Positions 1-7,608 of a DNA stretch of 34,388 nt are shown piece after piece. The notes below the pieces were generated by a model. The model saw only the letters and a program-made list of their open reading frames with translations, made no database searches and was not told where the DNA came from. The translations under genes and the position numbers were made by a program. This DNA is from CAZTJA01 sp964613745. GTDB lineage: Bacteria > Desulfobacterota > Desulfomonilia > Desulfomonilales > Desulfomonilaceae. Each line of letters starts with the position of its first letter. Position 1 is the first letter of the stretch. Location of the stretch: the NCBI GenBank assembly GCA_964613745.1, contig CAZTJA010000022.1, positions 1 through 34,388 of the forward strand, written 5' to 3'.

Positions 1-1768
1 TATCCTGAGATCTCTCACGCAGAGGTGGAATTCTTATGGTGAAAACATCCAATCTGTAAAATAGAGGTTCCAAGAATTTCCCGTTGAGCATCTCTTCCTG
101 CAAATCTCGATGACTTGCCGCCATTAAGCGAGCGTTAACTCGAATCGATTTTTCACCTCCCAAACGTAAGAAGGACCTGGAATCCAGAAAAGTAAGAAGC
201 TTGGATTGTAGTGGCAGCGAAAGCTCACCAATTTCATTGAGTAACAGGGTTCCGCCTTCAGCCAATTCCAATAATCCTCGCTTGCGGCCTCGCGCCCCGG
301 TAAACGCTCCGGCCTCATGGCCGAACAATTCGGATTCAGCCAAGTCATGGGGAACCGCTGCACAATTGATTGAGAAGAAAGGTCCACTCGCTCGTTTCGA
401 ATTGTCGTGCATCCATCTAGCCAAATGATCTTTGCCGCTACCACTCTCTCCCAAAAGCAAGACAATGCCGTCCGTTCCCGCAGCAAACTTTGCCTTTTCC
501 ATAGTTGCACGCATTGCAGGAGACGGGTATTCAGAGATAGGAATGCTTCTCGTGGGTTCAATTCTTTTTCGTTCAGTTATGTTTCGCGAAATGCCGAAAA
601 TTCCGATAATTTGGTCCTGAGCGTTTCTCAAAGGCATTCGGACATCATGAAATATCAACTTTTCTCCATGAATAGTTCTCGAATGCTCTTCTTCTATGGA
701 CTCCCCGGAGAGAACCCTCGAATCGACGTCCTGTATGTGTAGGCCAACCTGTTCTCCGTATATATCCGCAGCCGTTTTTCCGATTATGTTGTTTTCGGAC
801 ATCCCAAGTAGTCTCTCCATGGCAGGATTGACATGGGTATACTGCATCGCCTTGTTCTTGATAAAAATAGAATCCCTCGCTCCTTGAAAAACGGCTCTGA
901 AGCGTTGCTCACTGTCCAGCAAAGCCTTTTCGGCTCTCCTTTGTTCGGTCACGTTTCTTATTACGGATAGACTAACAAGTCCCCAAACAGGATCTCTCAT
1001 GACAGCGGAATCCAGGAGAACGTCAATAAGGGTCCCGTCCTTGCGTACATACTGGTATGGTACGTTTGAGACCTGACCGTTCATCCAAAATTTCGGTAGG
1101 ATTTCCTTGAACGCCCTCTTCGAGGATTCGGGAGTCATTATCAAATCAATTTTGCGGCCTATGATTTCATGACGCTTGTATCCCAACTCTTCCAGCCATT
1201 TCTTGTTTACATTCAAGAGATGTCCGGTCTCGTTGATTGAATGCATCATGACCGCGGAATTATCGTAGATCTGCCGAAATCGTGTTTCACTTAGCCTAAG
1301 CGATTCTTCCCAGCGCTTGCGCTCGGTTATTTCCTGCAAATGTATCAAATAGCCGGTAACGAATTGCCGGCCCTCATCTTTCACCGGATGAATCACGACA
1401 TCAATTGAGATAATTCCCGCACGCTTAGTTCTGTAATAAGAAATACTCGAGAAATCCAAAACGGTTTCATATCGCACTGTCTCCCCGGACTGTAGCTTCG
1501 CCCTGTGATTGCTGGGCAACGCGCCTTGGGAAAAAAAATCAAAATTGACTATGTTGTCGAGATCTCCCGTTCCGAGAATTTGCAATGAAGCCGGGTTTGC
1601 ATTAACGAGTTTTCCTTCAACATCAAGCAGCACTATACCAATCGGTGATTCTTCAAAAATGGTTCTAAAACGCGCTTCACTTGCCCGAAGCGCCTCAGCC
1701 GTAGCTTCACTTTTGTCATGGTTGGAATTGATATTCGGAATTGATGGACTAGGTGCAGGAGGTTTCAT
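1..1768 (-). CDS. PAS-domain sensory sigma54-dependent transcriptional activator (3' end outside window)
   Basis: A bacterial enhancer-binding protein that would sense a signal through PAS domains and activate sigma54 RNA polymerase. I read it by hand on the minus strand. ATG at 1768 is preceded by AAGGGA about 8 nt upstream, and the frame stays open to the window edge. Three PAS-like modules occupy roughly residues 30-150, 165-280 and 290-410; each ends in a PAC-type 'ITERK/VTEQR' stretch. The AAA+ domain follows: Walker A GESGSGKD near residue 438, the sigma54-contacting GAFTGA loop near 487, and Walker B as LLLNEIGE near 511, where the usual Asp is Asn. There is no receiver domain and no predicted membrane segment in the visible part. 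The C-terminal HTH lies outside. It is downstream of and on the same strand as the homocysteine genes, 167 nt away, so it could be co-transcribed. Target genes are unknown. Confidence 0.9.
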   Translation of the reverse strand, partial: MKPPAPSPSIPNINSNHDKSEATAEALRASEARFRTIFEESPIGIVLLDVEGKLVNANPASLQILGTGDLDNIVNFDFFSQGALPSNHRAKLQSGETVRYETVLDFSSISYYRTKRAGIISIDVVIHPVKDEGRQFVTGYLIHLQEITERKRWEESLRLSETRFRQIYDNSAVMMHSINETGHLLNVNKKWLEELGYKRHEIIGRKIDLIMTPESSKRAFKEILPKFWMNGQVSNVPYQYVRKDGTLIDVLLDSAVMRDPVWGLVSLSVIRNVTEQRRAEKALLDSEQRFRAVFQGARDSIFIKNKAMQYTHVNPAMERLLGMSENNIIGKTAADIYGEQVGLHIQDVDSRVLSGESIEEEHSRTIHGEKLIFHDVRMPLRNAQDQIIGIFGISRNITERKRIEPTRSIPISEYPSPAMRATMEKAKFAAGTDGIVLLLGESGSGKDHLARWMHDNSKRASGPFFSINCAAVPHDLAESELFGHEAGAFTGARGRKRGLLELAEGGTLLLNEIGELSLPLQSKLLTFLDSRSFLRLGGEKSIRVNARLMAASHRDLQEEMLNGKFLEPLFYRLDVFTIRIPPLRERSQD

Positions 1769-1935
1769 CGAAGTTCCCTTCTCCAGGATAGGCGATCCTT
1801 GAGCATGGAAGGGATTTCTCGGAACGAAATTTGTCTACGTGATGCCCCTTATTCAAGCATTCATCTTATCACATTCCTTCTCTGGGCAACTCCGTAAACA
1901 AGGTATCACCGGGACAGGAAATTATTACACTCATA

Positions 1936-2391
1936 TTATTTTCGTTTGGACTCGGACTCTCTGCCTTCGGCGAAAGGATCAAACAGGGTAACGTCCTTCA
2001 TTGCTCCGAAAGGACAGGCTAGGCCACACATTCCGCAAGCTACGCATTTTTCCACATCGAAAACGATCTTGAGATCGGACGCATTTACCGACAACGCCCC
2101 GGAAGGACAAAGCCCGGTACAAGCTCCGCAATGAACGCAATTGTCCTCCTCTCTCCATACCCGATCTGCAAGACGTTCAACAACTACCTGGTGGTCTTCC
2201 AGGAATTTGATACTTTTATTTATCGTTTCCTCGTCGCCGCGGAGTTCGAGCAGAATACGTCCTTCTTTGCGCGGCAATATTTTTGCTTCTAAGATATTGA
2301 ATATGAGATCAAAGTCTTTAGCCAATCGATAAATTACGGGCCGATACATTATATTTGATTTAAAAATGAGAAGAATATTCCTGGATGCCAT
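1936..2391 (-). CDS. NIL-domain 2x[4Fe-4S] ferredoxin, homocysteine biosynthesis partner
   Basis: A small iron-sulfur protein. An N-terminal NIL domain (about residues 1-75, as found in methionine transporters) is joined to a bacterial 2[4Fe-4S] ferredoxin. Cluster ligands are Cys85/88/91/95 and Cys116/119/122/126, both in CxxCxxCxxxCP form. The start is ATG 2391, preceded by GGAGG with a 5-nt spacer; an in-frame ATG 12 nt upstream overlaps that ribosome site and is less likely. It is the last gene of a minus-strand set with a UPF0280 protein and a DUF39 protein. In methanogens and some sulfate reducers this trio is linked to making homocysteine from aspartate semialdehyde and sulfide, with this protein as the probable electron donor. 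That role is inferred from family and context. Confidence 0.9.
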   Translation of the reverse strand: MASRNILLIFKSNIMYRPVIYRLAKDFDLIFNILEAKILPRKEGRILLELRGDEETINKSIKFLEDHQVVVERLADRVWREEDNCVHCGACTGLCPSGALSVNASDLKIVFDVEKCVACGMCGLACPFGAMKDVTLFDPFAEGRESESKRK

Positions 2392-2437
2392 GGTAACCTC
2401 CAACTGAGTTCTGCATTGCCTTCGACTCGTGCTGATC

Positions 2438-3181
2438 CTAAGTAATAGGAACTATTTCGATTTCCCCTAGAGCTGCGAGTTTGTCACCCAAAATCGCTAT
2501 CGCTCCCTTCACTCCCTGGATGCTTACTGCCCATTCAACGGCAGATTTTAGATCGGATTTTGTTTTGACTCTATTCCCGAGTCCCGTAGCTACAGCATCT
2601 GCTAGAGCCGTGTCCGAGGACACTACAGTGGCTGCATCCGCCCTGCCCAAGCTGAGAGAAGGTCCAACAGTTGCGGAAGAAGTACATACTCCGATGGGCA
2701 GATAGGATGGCTCAATGACAATACCTATTTTCCCGGAAAAAGGAGACTTGCCGGAAAACAGCCCTACAGTGAGCGGCTCAGAAGTCCTGATAAATATGTC
2801 TCCACCATTTTCTACTATGATCTCGGGTGACTCCGATAGGAGACCTTTACCTACATGTTCCGCTATGGCCCCTGCAACAGCTGCCATAGGGCCGGTTGAC
2901 GCCTTTGCGCCTGCCCTAATCATGCTTAAAACTAATTCGGTATCCTGGTCATGAGCCTTAATCGGGAGAAGGCTGTCTAGAAATTCCCTCCGCCTCGAAA
3001 TTGCCCATTTGATTTGCGCTCTTCCATCTTCAATCAAGGCTCTTGTCTCTGCCTCAAGATTTTTGAAAGCCTTGACATATAGGTCCGATGTTTCAACTGC
3101 TACGCGAAATGACACGAACTTTGTACCCGAGTCGAAAGTTCTGTACGATCTGGGTTCATAAATATCGGGGACTGTTGTCAT
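2438..3181 (-). CDS. UPF0280 (COG2122) ApbE-like protein, homocysteine biosynthesis set
   Basis: A 247-residue protein of the UPF0280/COG2122 family, distantly related to ApbE flavin transferases. Visible family motifs are a Gly/Ala-rich STGPMAAVAGAIAE block at residues 95-108, an ENGGDIF block at about 124-130, and a C-terminal DAVATGLGN stretch. There is no signal peptide, so it is probably cytosolic. It sits between the DUF39 gene (31 nt upstream) and the NIL-ferredoxin gene (46 nt downstream). The biochemical activity is not settled. Genetic work on sulfate reducers and methanogens ties the family to homocysteine formation, which fits this neighbourhood. The start codon ATG 3181 has only a weak GAG upstream, which suggests translation depends on the preceding gene. 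Confidence 0.88.
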   Translation of the reverse strand: MTTVPDIYEPRSYRTFDSGTKFVSFRVAVETSDLYVKAFKNLEAETRALIEDGRAQIKWAISRRREFLDSLLPIKAHDQDTELVLSMIRAGAKASTGPMAAVAGAIAEHVGKGLLSESPEIIVENGGDIFIRTSEPLTVGLFSGKSPFSGKIGIVIEPSYLPIGVCTSSATVGPSLSLGRADAATVVSSDTALADAVATGLGNRVKTKSDLKSAVEWAVSIQGVKGAIAILGDKLAALGEIEIVPIT

Positions 3182-3212
3182 CGCTCAGCCGGTCAACTCA
3201 AGCAGGTTAAAC

Positions 3213-4409
3213 TCATTGATCGTACCTAAAACCGTCGAATGGAACTGACGGTAATGTCTCTTGGGGAACCCCGAGCAGAAAATCTCCTGCAGTAATCCAG
3301 CTCTTCAGAATTTCAGCTATTTCTTTCGCGGCAGAATAACTGGACAGGGGTGATGTGGTCACCTTTTTGTCTTGAAACTCAATTTCACCACTTCTCAATT
3401 GACCATAAGAGACATGAGTCATAGTCGTTCCGCCGGTTTCGGGATAACTCACGCCGTAGTCCACGACCGGTACGAGAATATCGTCATCGGAAACTCCGGT
3501 GAATTGAGCCATTTCTTCGTTCAAAATAGGAATTGGCACCCCTATCCCCACATTCATAGAACATCCGTACCCGGTGATTGAAGCTCCCCTAAGAAATTTG
3601 GAAGACATTTGCTTCAGATCTCCCCTGACCGACAGGGTCCCGGCCCCGCCCATGACCACGCCGTTTGAAGATCTTTGAACGCCGGGACTATGCTGAGTAC
3701 CTGAACCAATCACGTAGCCTATACCCCCACCAAGGAAGATTCTCGTTCCGATTCCGATTGTTCTATAGAATGGATCATTCAAAAGAGGGCTCAACTGGCC
3801 GGATGTTGAATAATTCGCATTCATGCATTCCGGTCTTAAAATCCCCATGTATGTATAGATTGTCTTCTTGGAAAGATTTATTGCACAATTGTAATTTTGA
3901 TAGGCATTCCTCGGATTTAACAGAACCGCATCCGGAAAATCTTGCAACTTCATTTTGGCTTCATAGCTGCGATTCGGATAGCAGTCGGTTCCATATGAGT
4001 ATGCCTGAAGGACTATATCTCGTCCGGCAACGAGATCCTCTATGACGTGGCCTCCCCCGTATCTGAATCTTCCCGGAAAAACCTTATTGAGCGGATCATC
4101 TTCCTTGGTCTGGGTCACTCCAATATAACAATCTACTGCAGCAATTCCGGCATATGCCTCTACTCCATTGAGGAAGACCTTGCTTGCTCTCATTCGAGGT
4201 TTCGTATGCCCAAAGTTGAGGAATGCTCCGGATGAACACATGATACCGAAAGTCCCAGTGGTTACGACATCAACTTGCTTTGCCGCTTCGACAGCGCCTG
4301 ATTTTCTTACCACTTCAATCATTTCTTCCGCCGTGACCACCACCGCTGTGCCGCTTTTGATCTTTTGATTGATGTCATCAAAACTCTTATTCACTTTGAA
4401 ACTGGGCAT
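3213..4409 (-). CDS. DUF39 / COG1900 homocysteine biosynthesis protein (aspartate-semialdehyde sulfurtransferase family)
   Basis: A protein of about 398 residues from the DUF39 family, the presumed catalytic subunit that moves sulfur onto aspartate semialdehyde to give homocysteine. It would bypass O-acylhomoserine sulfhydrylation. Two Cys positions of the kind proposed to carry sulfur are visible: one in GIMCSSG (about residue 58 from the chosen start) and one in GTDCYPN (about 143). The start is ATG 4409: GGAGG lies 7 nt upstream. An in-frame ATG at 4415 is only 3 nt from that site and is less likely. It is the first gene of the minus-strand set. A possible promoter lies at 4494..4522. I saw no recognisable SAM riboswitch in the 220-nt leader. 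Confidence 0.92.
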   Translation of the reverse strand: MPSFKVNKSFDDINQKIKSGTAVVVTAEEMIEVVRKSGAVEAAKQVDVVTTGTFGIMCSSGAFLNFGHTKPRMRASKVFLNGVEAYAGIAAVDCYIGVTQTKEDDPLNKVFPGRFRYGGGHVIEDLVAGRDIVLQAYSYGTDCYPNRSYEAKMKLQDFPDAVLLNPRNAYQNYNCAINLSKKTIYTYMGILRPECMNANYSTSGQLSPLLNDPFYRTIGIGTRIFLGGGIGYVIGSGTQHSPGVQRSSNGVVMGGAGTLSVRGDLKQMSSKFLRGASITGYGCSMNVGIGVPIPILNEEMAQFTGVSDDDILVPVVDYGVSYPETGGTTMTHVSYGQLRSGEIEFQDKKVTTSPLSSYSAAKEIAEILKSWITAGDFLLGVPQETLPSVPFDGFRYDQ

Positions 4410-4493
4410 ATACATATTCCTCCGGTGTGACCCTGGTCTTACTGCGGGTATACTTTGTTTGAATGCTGAATTGATTACATTGAATAATCTGAC

Positions 4494-4522
4494 AAACTAC
4501 ACTTTTTGACATGTTTGGTCAA
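4494..4522 (-). promoter_or_regulatory. candidate sigma70-type promoter for the homocysteine genes
   Basis: On the minus strand TTGACC is followed after exactly 17 nt by TAGTTT. The -35 is good and the -10 weak. The -35 overlaps a short dyad, TTGAC-7 nt-GTCAA (4506..4522), which could be an operator. Nothing else in the 4416-4630 gap is convincing. Confidence 0.3.
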
Positions 4523-4630
4523 GAATCCTTGTCGGATCAGCTTAACAATTAGCACTTCACATCAGTAAAATCAATTTGGTCCAATCGTGCGAATCTTGCC
4601 GCGAATCCTGATCTCTAGTATTCTTCGATA

Positions 4631-5014
4631 ATGAAGATCAGCAGCTATCTAACTCTTGGCGACTGGGTCGTCTTGATGGGGTTCACATTTTTAGCCGGTG
4701 TTTTGTTTTTTGTTGTTCCCCAAGCTGTTCTGTCCTCATCGGGCGATGTCGATGTTTATGTGCAGGACAAACCTTATGGTCGGTACTCGTTAAACGAAAA
4801 TAAGACTTTGGACATTCAAGGCAAGTTGGGAGTCACTACAGTAAGGATCCAGAATGGATTCGCTGAGGTTGTTTCATCCGCATGTCCGAACAAATCATGT
4901 ATTCACATGGGAGGGTTTGGCGCAGGCGGGGGGTTTATCGTCTGTATACCCAACGAGGTCGTAATTAAAAGCGGCAAGGGGGAAGGAACTGATTTCGATG
5001 CGGTGAACCATTGA
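4631..5014 (+). CDS. NusG domain II-containing membrane-anchored protein
   Basis: A 127-residue protein with one N-terminal hydrophobic segment (about residues 11-33) that looks like a signal anchor, followed by a NusG-II (DUF1312) beta domain outside the membrane. The family signature is present: SACPNKSC, then a GG-rich turn, then IVCIPN, giving three conserved Cys. The function of the family is not established. It commonly precedes a Gx transporter gene, as here. Its TGA stop overlaps the TTG start of the next gene as TTGA, so the two are very likely translationally coupled. Confidence 0.85.
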   Translation: MKISSYLTLGDWVVLMGFTFLAGVLFFVVPQAVLSSSGDVDVYVQDKPYGRYSLNENKTLDIQGKLGVTTVRIQNGFAEVVSSACPNKSCIHMGGFGAGGGFIVCIPNEVVIKSGKGEGTDFDAVNH

Positions 5015-5523
5015 ATTCCAGAACCGTCCAATTAACAAGGCTGGCCTTGTTGCTGGCTTTGGCCGTGGTGATACATACCGCTGAATCTCTTTTGCCGGTC
5101 ACCTTCCTCTGGTTTAGATTCGGATTCGCGAATATAATAACTCTAGTGGTATTGTACCTTTTCGGTTTCAGAAGCGCATTATTCGTGACGCTCGGTAGAG
5201 TGTTTTTGGGTTCCATGATTTCCGGAACTTTGGGTTCTCCGGCATTCGTTTTGTCTCTATCCGGAAACATTACCGCAGTTGCGGCGATGGGATTTGCTCT
5301 CTATGTTTTCGGTAGATGGTTTTCCGAGGTTGGAATTAGTCTAATCGGCGCCGTGTTGCACAATTTTGGTCAACTGGTTGCAGCCTATTTTGTTGTGGTT
5401 CGGAACGAATCGGTTTTCTTACTTTTGCCGTTTATGATGATCGCGGCAATTATAACAGGATTGATCAACGGGTTGTCCGCACGATTCGTTATTCAGATTT
5501 TTAAAAACATTGATTATAGATGA
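5011..5523 (+). CDS. Gx transporter family membrane protein
   Basis: A 170-residue integral membrane protein with about five hydrophobic helices, matching the Gx_transp / 'heptaprenyl diphosphate synthase component I' family. These proteins resemble the substrate-binding S components of ECF transporters; the substrate is unknown. The start TTG 5011 overlaps the stop of the NusG-II gene and no better in-frame start exists. I infer that the NusG-II protein supplies an extracytoplasmic domain for this transporter; the sequence does not show it directly. Confidence 0.85.
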   Translation: MNSRTVQLTRLALLLALAVVIHTAESLLPVTFLWFRFGFANIITLVVLYLFGFRSALFVTLGRVFLGSMISGTLGSPAFVLSLSGNITAVAAMGFALYVFGRWFSEVGISLIGAVLHNFGQLVAAYFVVVRNESVFLLLPFMMIAAIITGLINGLSARFVIQIFKNIDYR

Positions 5524-5573
5524 TTGTCACACTCAAAGCTTATGATGAATGAGGTCGTCTTGGAGGCGATTTG

Positions 5574-7559
5574 ATGAGAAAGATGCACATATCGATTGTT
5601 GCAATTTTTTTGACGTTTATGATGGTCGCAATGGACTTCGGTTTAAGTGTTATCAGTGCCGAGGCCAGATCTAAAGGGGGAGCCAGTGCCGGCAGAGGCT
5701 CCTCGTGGTCCGGACCGACTCGAGATACATGGAATCGAAGCGGGGGCGGTCTATTCGGAGGCAAGTCTTCTTCGGGCTATTCCAAGCCTTCGGTTCGAGA
5801 AATTCCTTCCAGCTCGGGATACTCAAGGCCAAGTCTAGGAGGGCCATCTACCGGAACTTATTCCAAACCGTCTCTTCGGGACTCGGTGGGGGGAGCCCAA
5901 GACCGACCTGCACTTGGCGGAGGTGGTTCTGGATATTCCAAACCATCATTAGGGCAAAGTGACTATTTTAGATCGCGCCCACCAAGCGAATCGAGTCCAG
6001 GCGGATCTGCTTCTCCTTCGGGTTCAGGATATTCCAAACCGTCTTTAAGAGATTCTGATTCAGGGTCCGGGGTTTCATCTCAGCAGCGGCCGTTTTTGTT
6101 TCCGGGTGGGCAGGGTTATTCGCGGACTTCTCCGGATGGTGGTTCACGCGGTTCCGGCGGATATTCGAAGCCATCTGCCGGGGCAATCGATCGAAACCGA
6201 GTGCCTGCGGCATCCTCGTATGATACTCAAGCGATAAATCAACAGCGCAAGCAGCGGGCACAGGAATCTCTCCAACAATACAAATCCGAGCAGGCTCGAT
6301 TCAAGAACCCTGAGCCGCAGATTAACCAAAATCTTGACAACAACCCACTTTATCAGCGGTCGCGAGTATACTCCAATTTTGATTACGGCAATTACTATTC
6401 GAATCGAGATGGTTTTTTCAGGAATCAAGGATACCAGCCGCCGGGATTTGCGTACAATTCCTCTCCGGGGTTTGGTCTTTTTAACACACTGTTCTTGTTT
6501 TGGATGCTGGATCACATGAACGACAAAAATGTCGCAGCTATGGCTTACCACCACAAAGATGATCCAGGATTCAAGAAATGGCGTGAAGAAGCTGATAAGC
6601 AGGCAAAAGATAACGCTGAGCTTAAGGCCAAGCTGGAACAAATGGATAAACAAGTGAAAGCTTTGGAAGGAACTCCCAAAGATCCTTCTTACCTGCCGCC
6701 TGGAGTTCCACCTGAAGCCGCCCTATCCGCAACGGCCTTGGCACAAAAAAAACCGGAAAAGCCCGTATTGAGAGTGGCAACAGGCAACCCTGGGGGTTGG
6801 TATCAAAAATACGGCGAAATGCTTAAGAACAAAGCCGATAGCATCGATGTGCAGCTTATTCCGTCAGGGGGATCGCTGGACAACCTTCGTATGCTGGCCG
6901 AAAACAAAGCCGACATGGCCATAGTCCAATCCGATGTCCTCGCATTCATGCAGCCGGGCGACAAGGTCGTCACTGAGCAGACGACTCTCTACGCAGAATA
7001 CGCTCAACTAATCGCAAATAGAAACAGCGGCATAAAATCGCTCAAAGACATTGATCCAAGAAAAAACGTGGTCTTTATTGGGCCGAAGGGTTCCGGCACT
7101 GCTTTGACCTGGCAGGGATTAGCGGAACAAAATGAGTTCTACAAAAAAATTCCAGTGCGCTATGCTGATTATTCGGAGGCATTGGCAGAAGTTGAAAAGA
7201 ACCCGAAAGCACTGATGATGTTTGTGGGGGGATTGAGTAGCGACATCTTAAAAATGGCTGAGCAACATGCAGAAAAATCCGGCAAACTGCGCTTGATCGA
7301 GTTTGACGACAAGAAGCTATTGTCGAAGGCGGATCAACACGGAAATCAGATTTATAAGTTGGCTGAAATCAAATCCAACATATATCCGGAATTACAGCGT
7401 GGGTGGTTCTTCAGCGGCTCAGTAGACACATTGGCGGTTCAAGCCGTGCTCGTGTTAAGGACGGATTGGGCTAAAACATACGGTGCCGAATCCATGGATG
7501 CGTTATCAGTGGCAGTGCTTCAGACCAAACCTGAAATCCAGCAGTTAGCGAACAAGTAA
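5574..7559 (+). CDS. exported GYSKPS-repeat protein with C-terminal TAXI-type substrate-binding domain
   Basis: A 661-residue protein starting at ATG 5574, with GGAGG 7 nt upstream (a TTG directly before it is less likely). Order of parts: a signal peptide (about residues 1-30, cleavage near SAEA); a Gly/Ser/Pro-rich region with seven GYSKPSL-like repeats (about 68-202); a Gln/Arg-rich stretch; a short hydrophobic segment near LFNTLFLFWML; a charged coiled-coil-like segment; a Pro-rich linker; and a C-terminal domain from about residue 395 resembling TAXI-family TRAP periplasmic binding proteins. The domain shows ATGNPGGWY, GGSLDNL and MAIVQSDV blocks. Typical TAXI proteins are about 320 residues and free in the periplasm, so this layout is unusual. 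No TRAP permease is nearby, so a transport role is doubtful. Ligand unknown. Confidence 0.85.
   Translation: MRKMHISIVAIFLTFMMVAMDFGLSVISAEARSKGGASAGRGSSWSGPTRDTWNRSGGGLFGGKSSSGYSKPSVREIPSSSGYSRPSLGGPSTGTYSKPSLRDSVGGAQDRPALGGGGSGYSKPSLGQSDYFRSRPPSESSPGGSASPSGSGYSKPSLRDSDSGSGVSSQQRPFLFPGGQGYSRTSPDGGSRGSGGYSKPSAGAIDRNRVPAASSYDTQAINQQRKQRAQESLQQYKSEQARFKNPEPQINQNLDNNPLYQRSRVYSNFDYGNYYSNRDGFFRNQGYQPPGFAYNSSPGFGLFNTLFLFWMLDHMNDKNVAAMAYHHKDDPGFKKWREEADKQAKDNAELKAKLEQMDKQVKALEGTPKDPSYLPPGVPPEAALSATALAQKKPEKPVLRVATGNPGGWYQKYGEMLKNKADSIDVQLIPSGGSLDNLRMLAENKADMAIVQSDVLAFMQPGDKVVTEQTTLYAEYAQLIANRNSGIKSLKDIDPRKNVVFIGPKGSGTALTWQGLAEQNEFYKKIPVRYADYSEALAEVEKNPKALMMFVGGLSSDILKMAEQHAEKSGKLRLIEFDDKKLLSKADQHGNQIYKLAEIKSNIYPELQRGWFFSGSVDTLAVQAVLVLRTDWAKTYGAESMDALSVAVLQTKPEIQQLANK
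5775..6176 (+). repeat. seven imperfect GYSKPSL-type coding repeats
   Basis: Within the preceding protein the motif appears as GYSKPSV, GYSRPSL, TYSKPSL, GYSKPSL, GYSKPSL, GYSRTSP and GYSKPSA, spaced about 17 to 45 residues apart in Gly/Ser-rich sequence. The spacing is irregular, so this is an array of short linear motifs and not a folded tandem repeat. Confidence 0.85.
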
Positions 7560-7570
7560 GTAACGAGTTG

Positions 7571-7592
7571 AACCGGGTGATACCACCCGGTT
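7571..7592 (+). terminator. perfect 9-bp hairpin between two plus-strand genes
   Basis: AACCGGGTG, loop ATAC, CACCCGGTT. It starts 12 nt after one stop and ends 16 nt before the next start. There is no U-run after it, so it may be a weak terminator, an mRNA stabiliser or a translational control element. Confidence 0.45.
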
Positions 7593-7608
7593 CTATAATG
7601 GTAAAACT

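Noticed and set aside
124..561. Minus-strand open frame of 145 codons
   Set aside because: It is a shifted-frame shadow of the AAA+ domain, which I read in the correct frame with Walker A, GAFTGA and downstream motifs intact.
4549..4557. Half CIRCE-like TTAGCACTT
   Set aside because: No matching second arm follows at the required distance.
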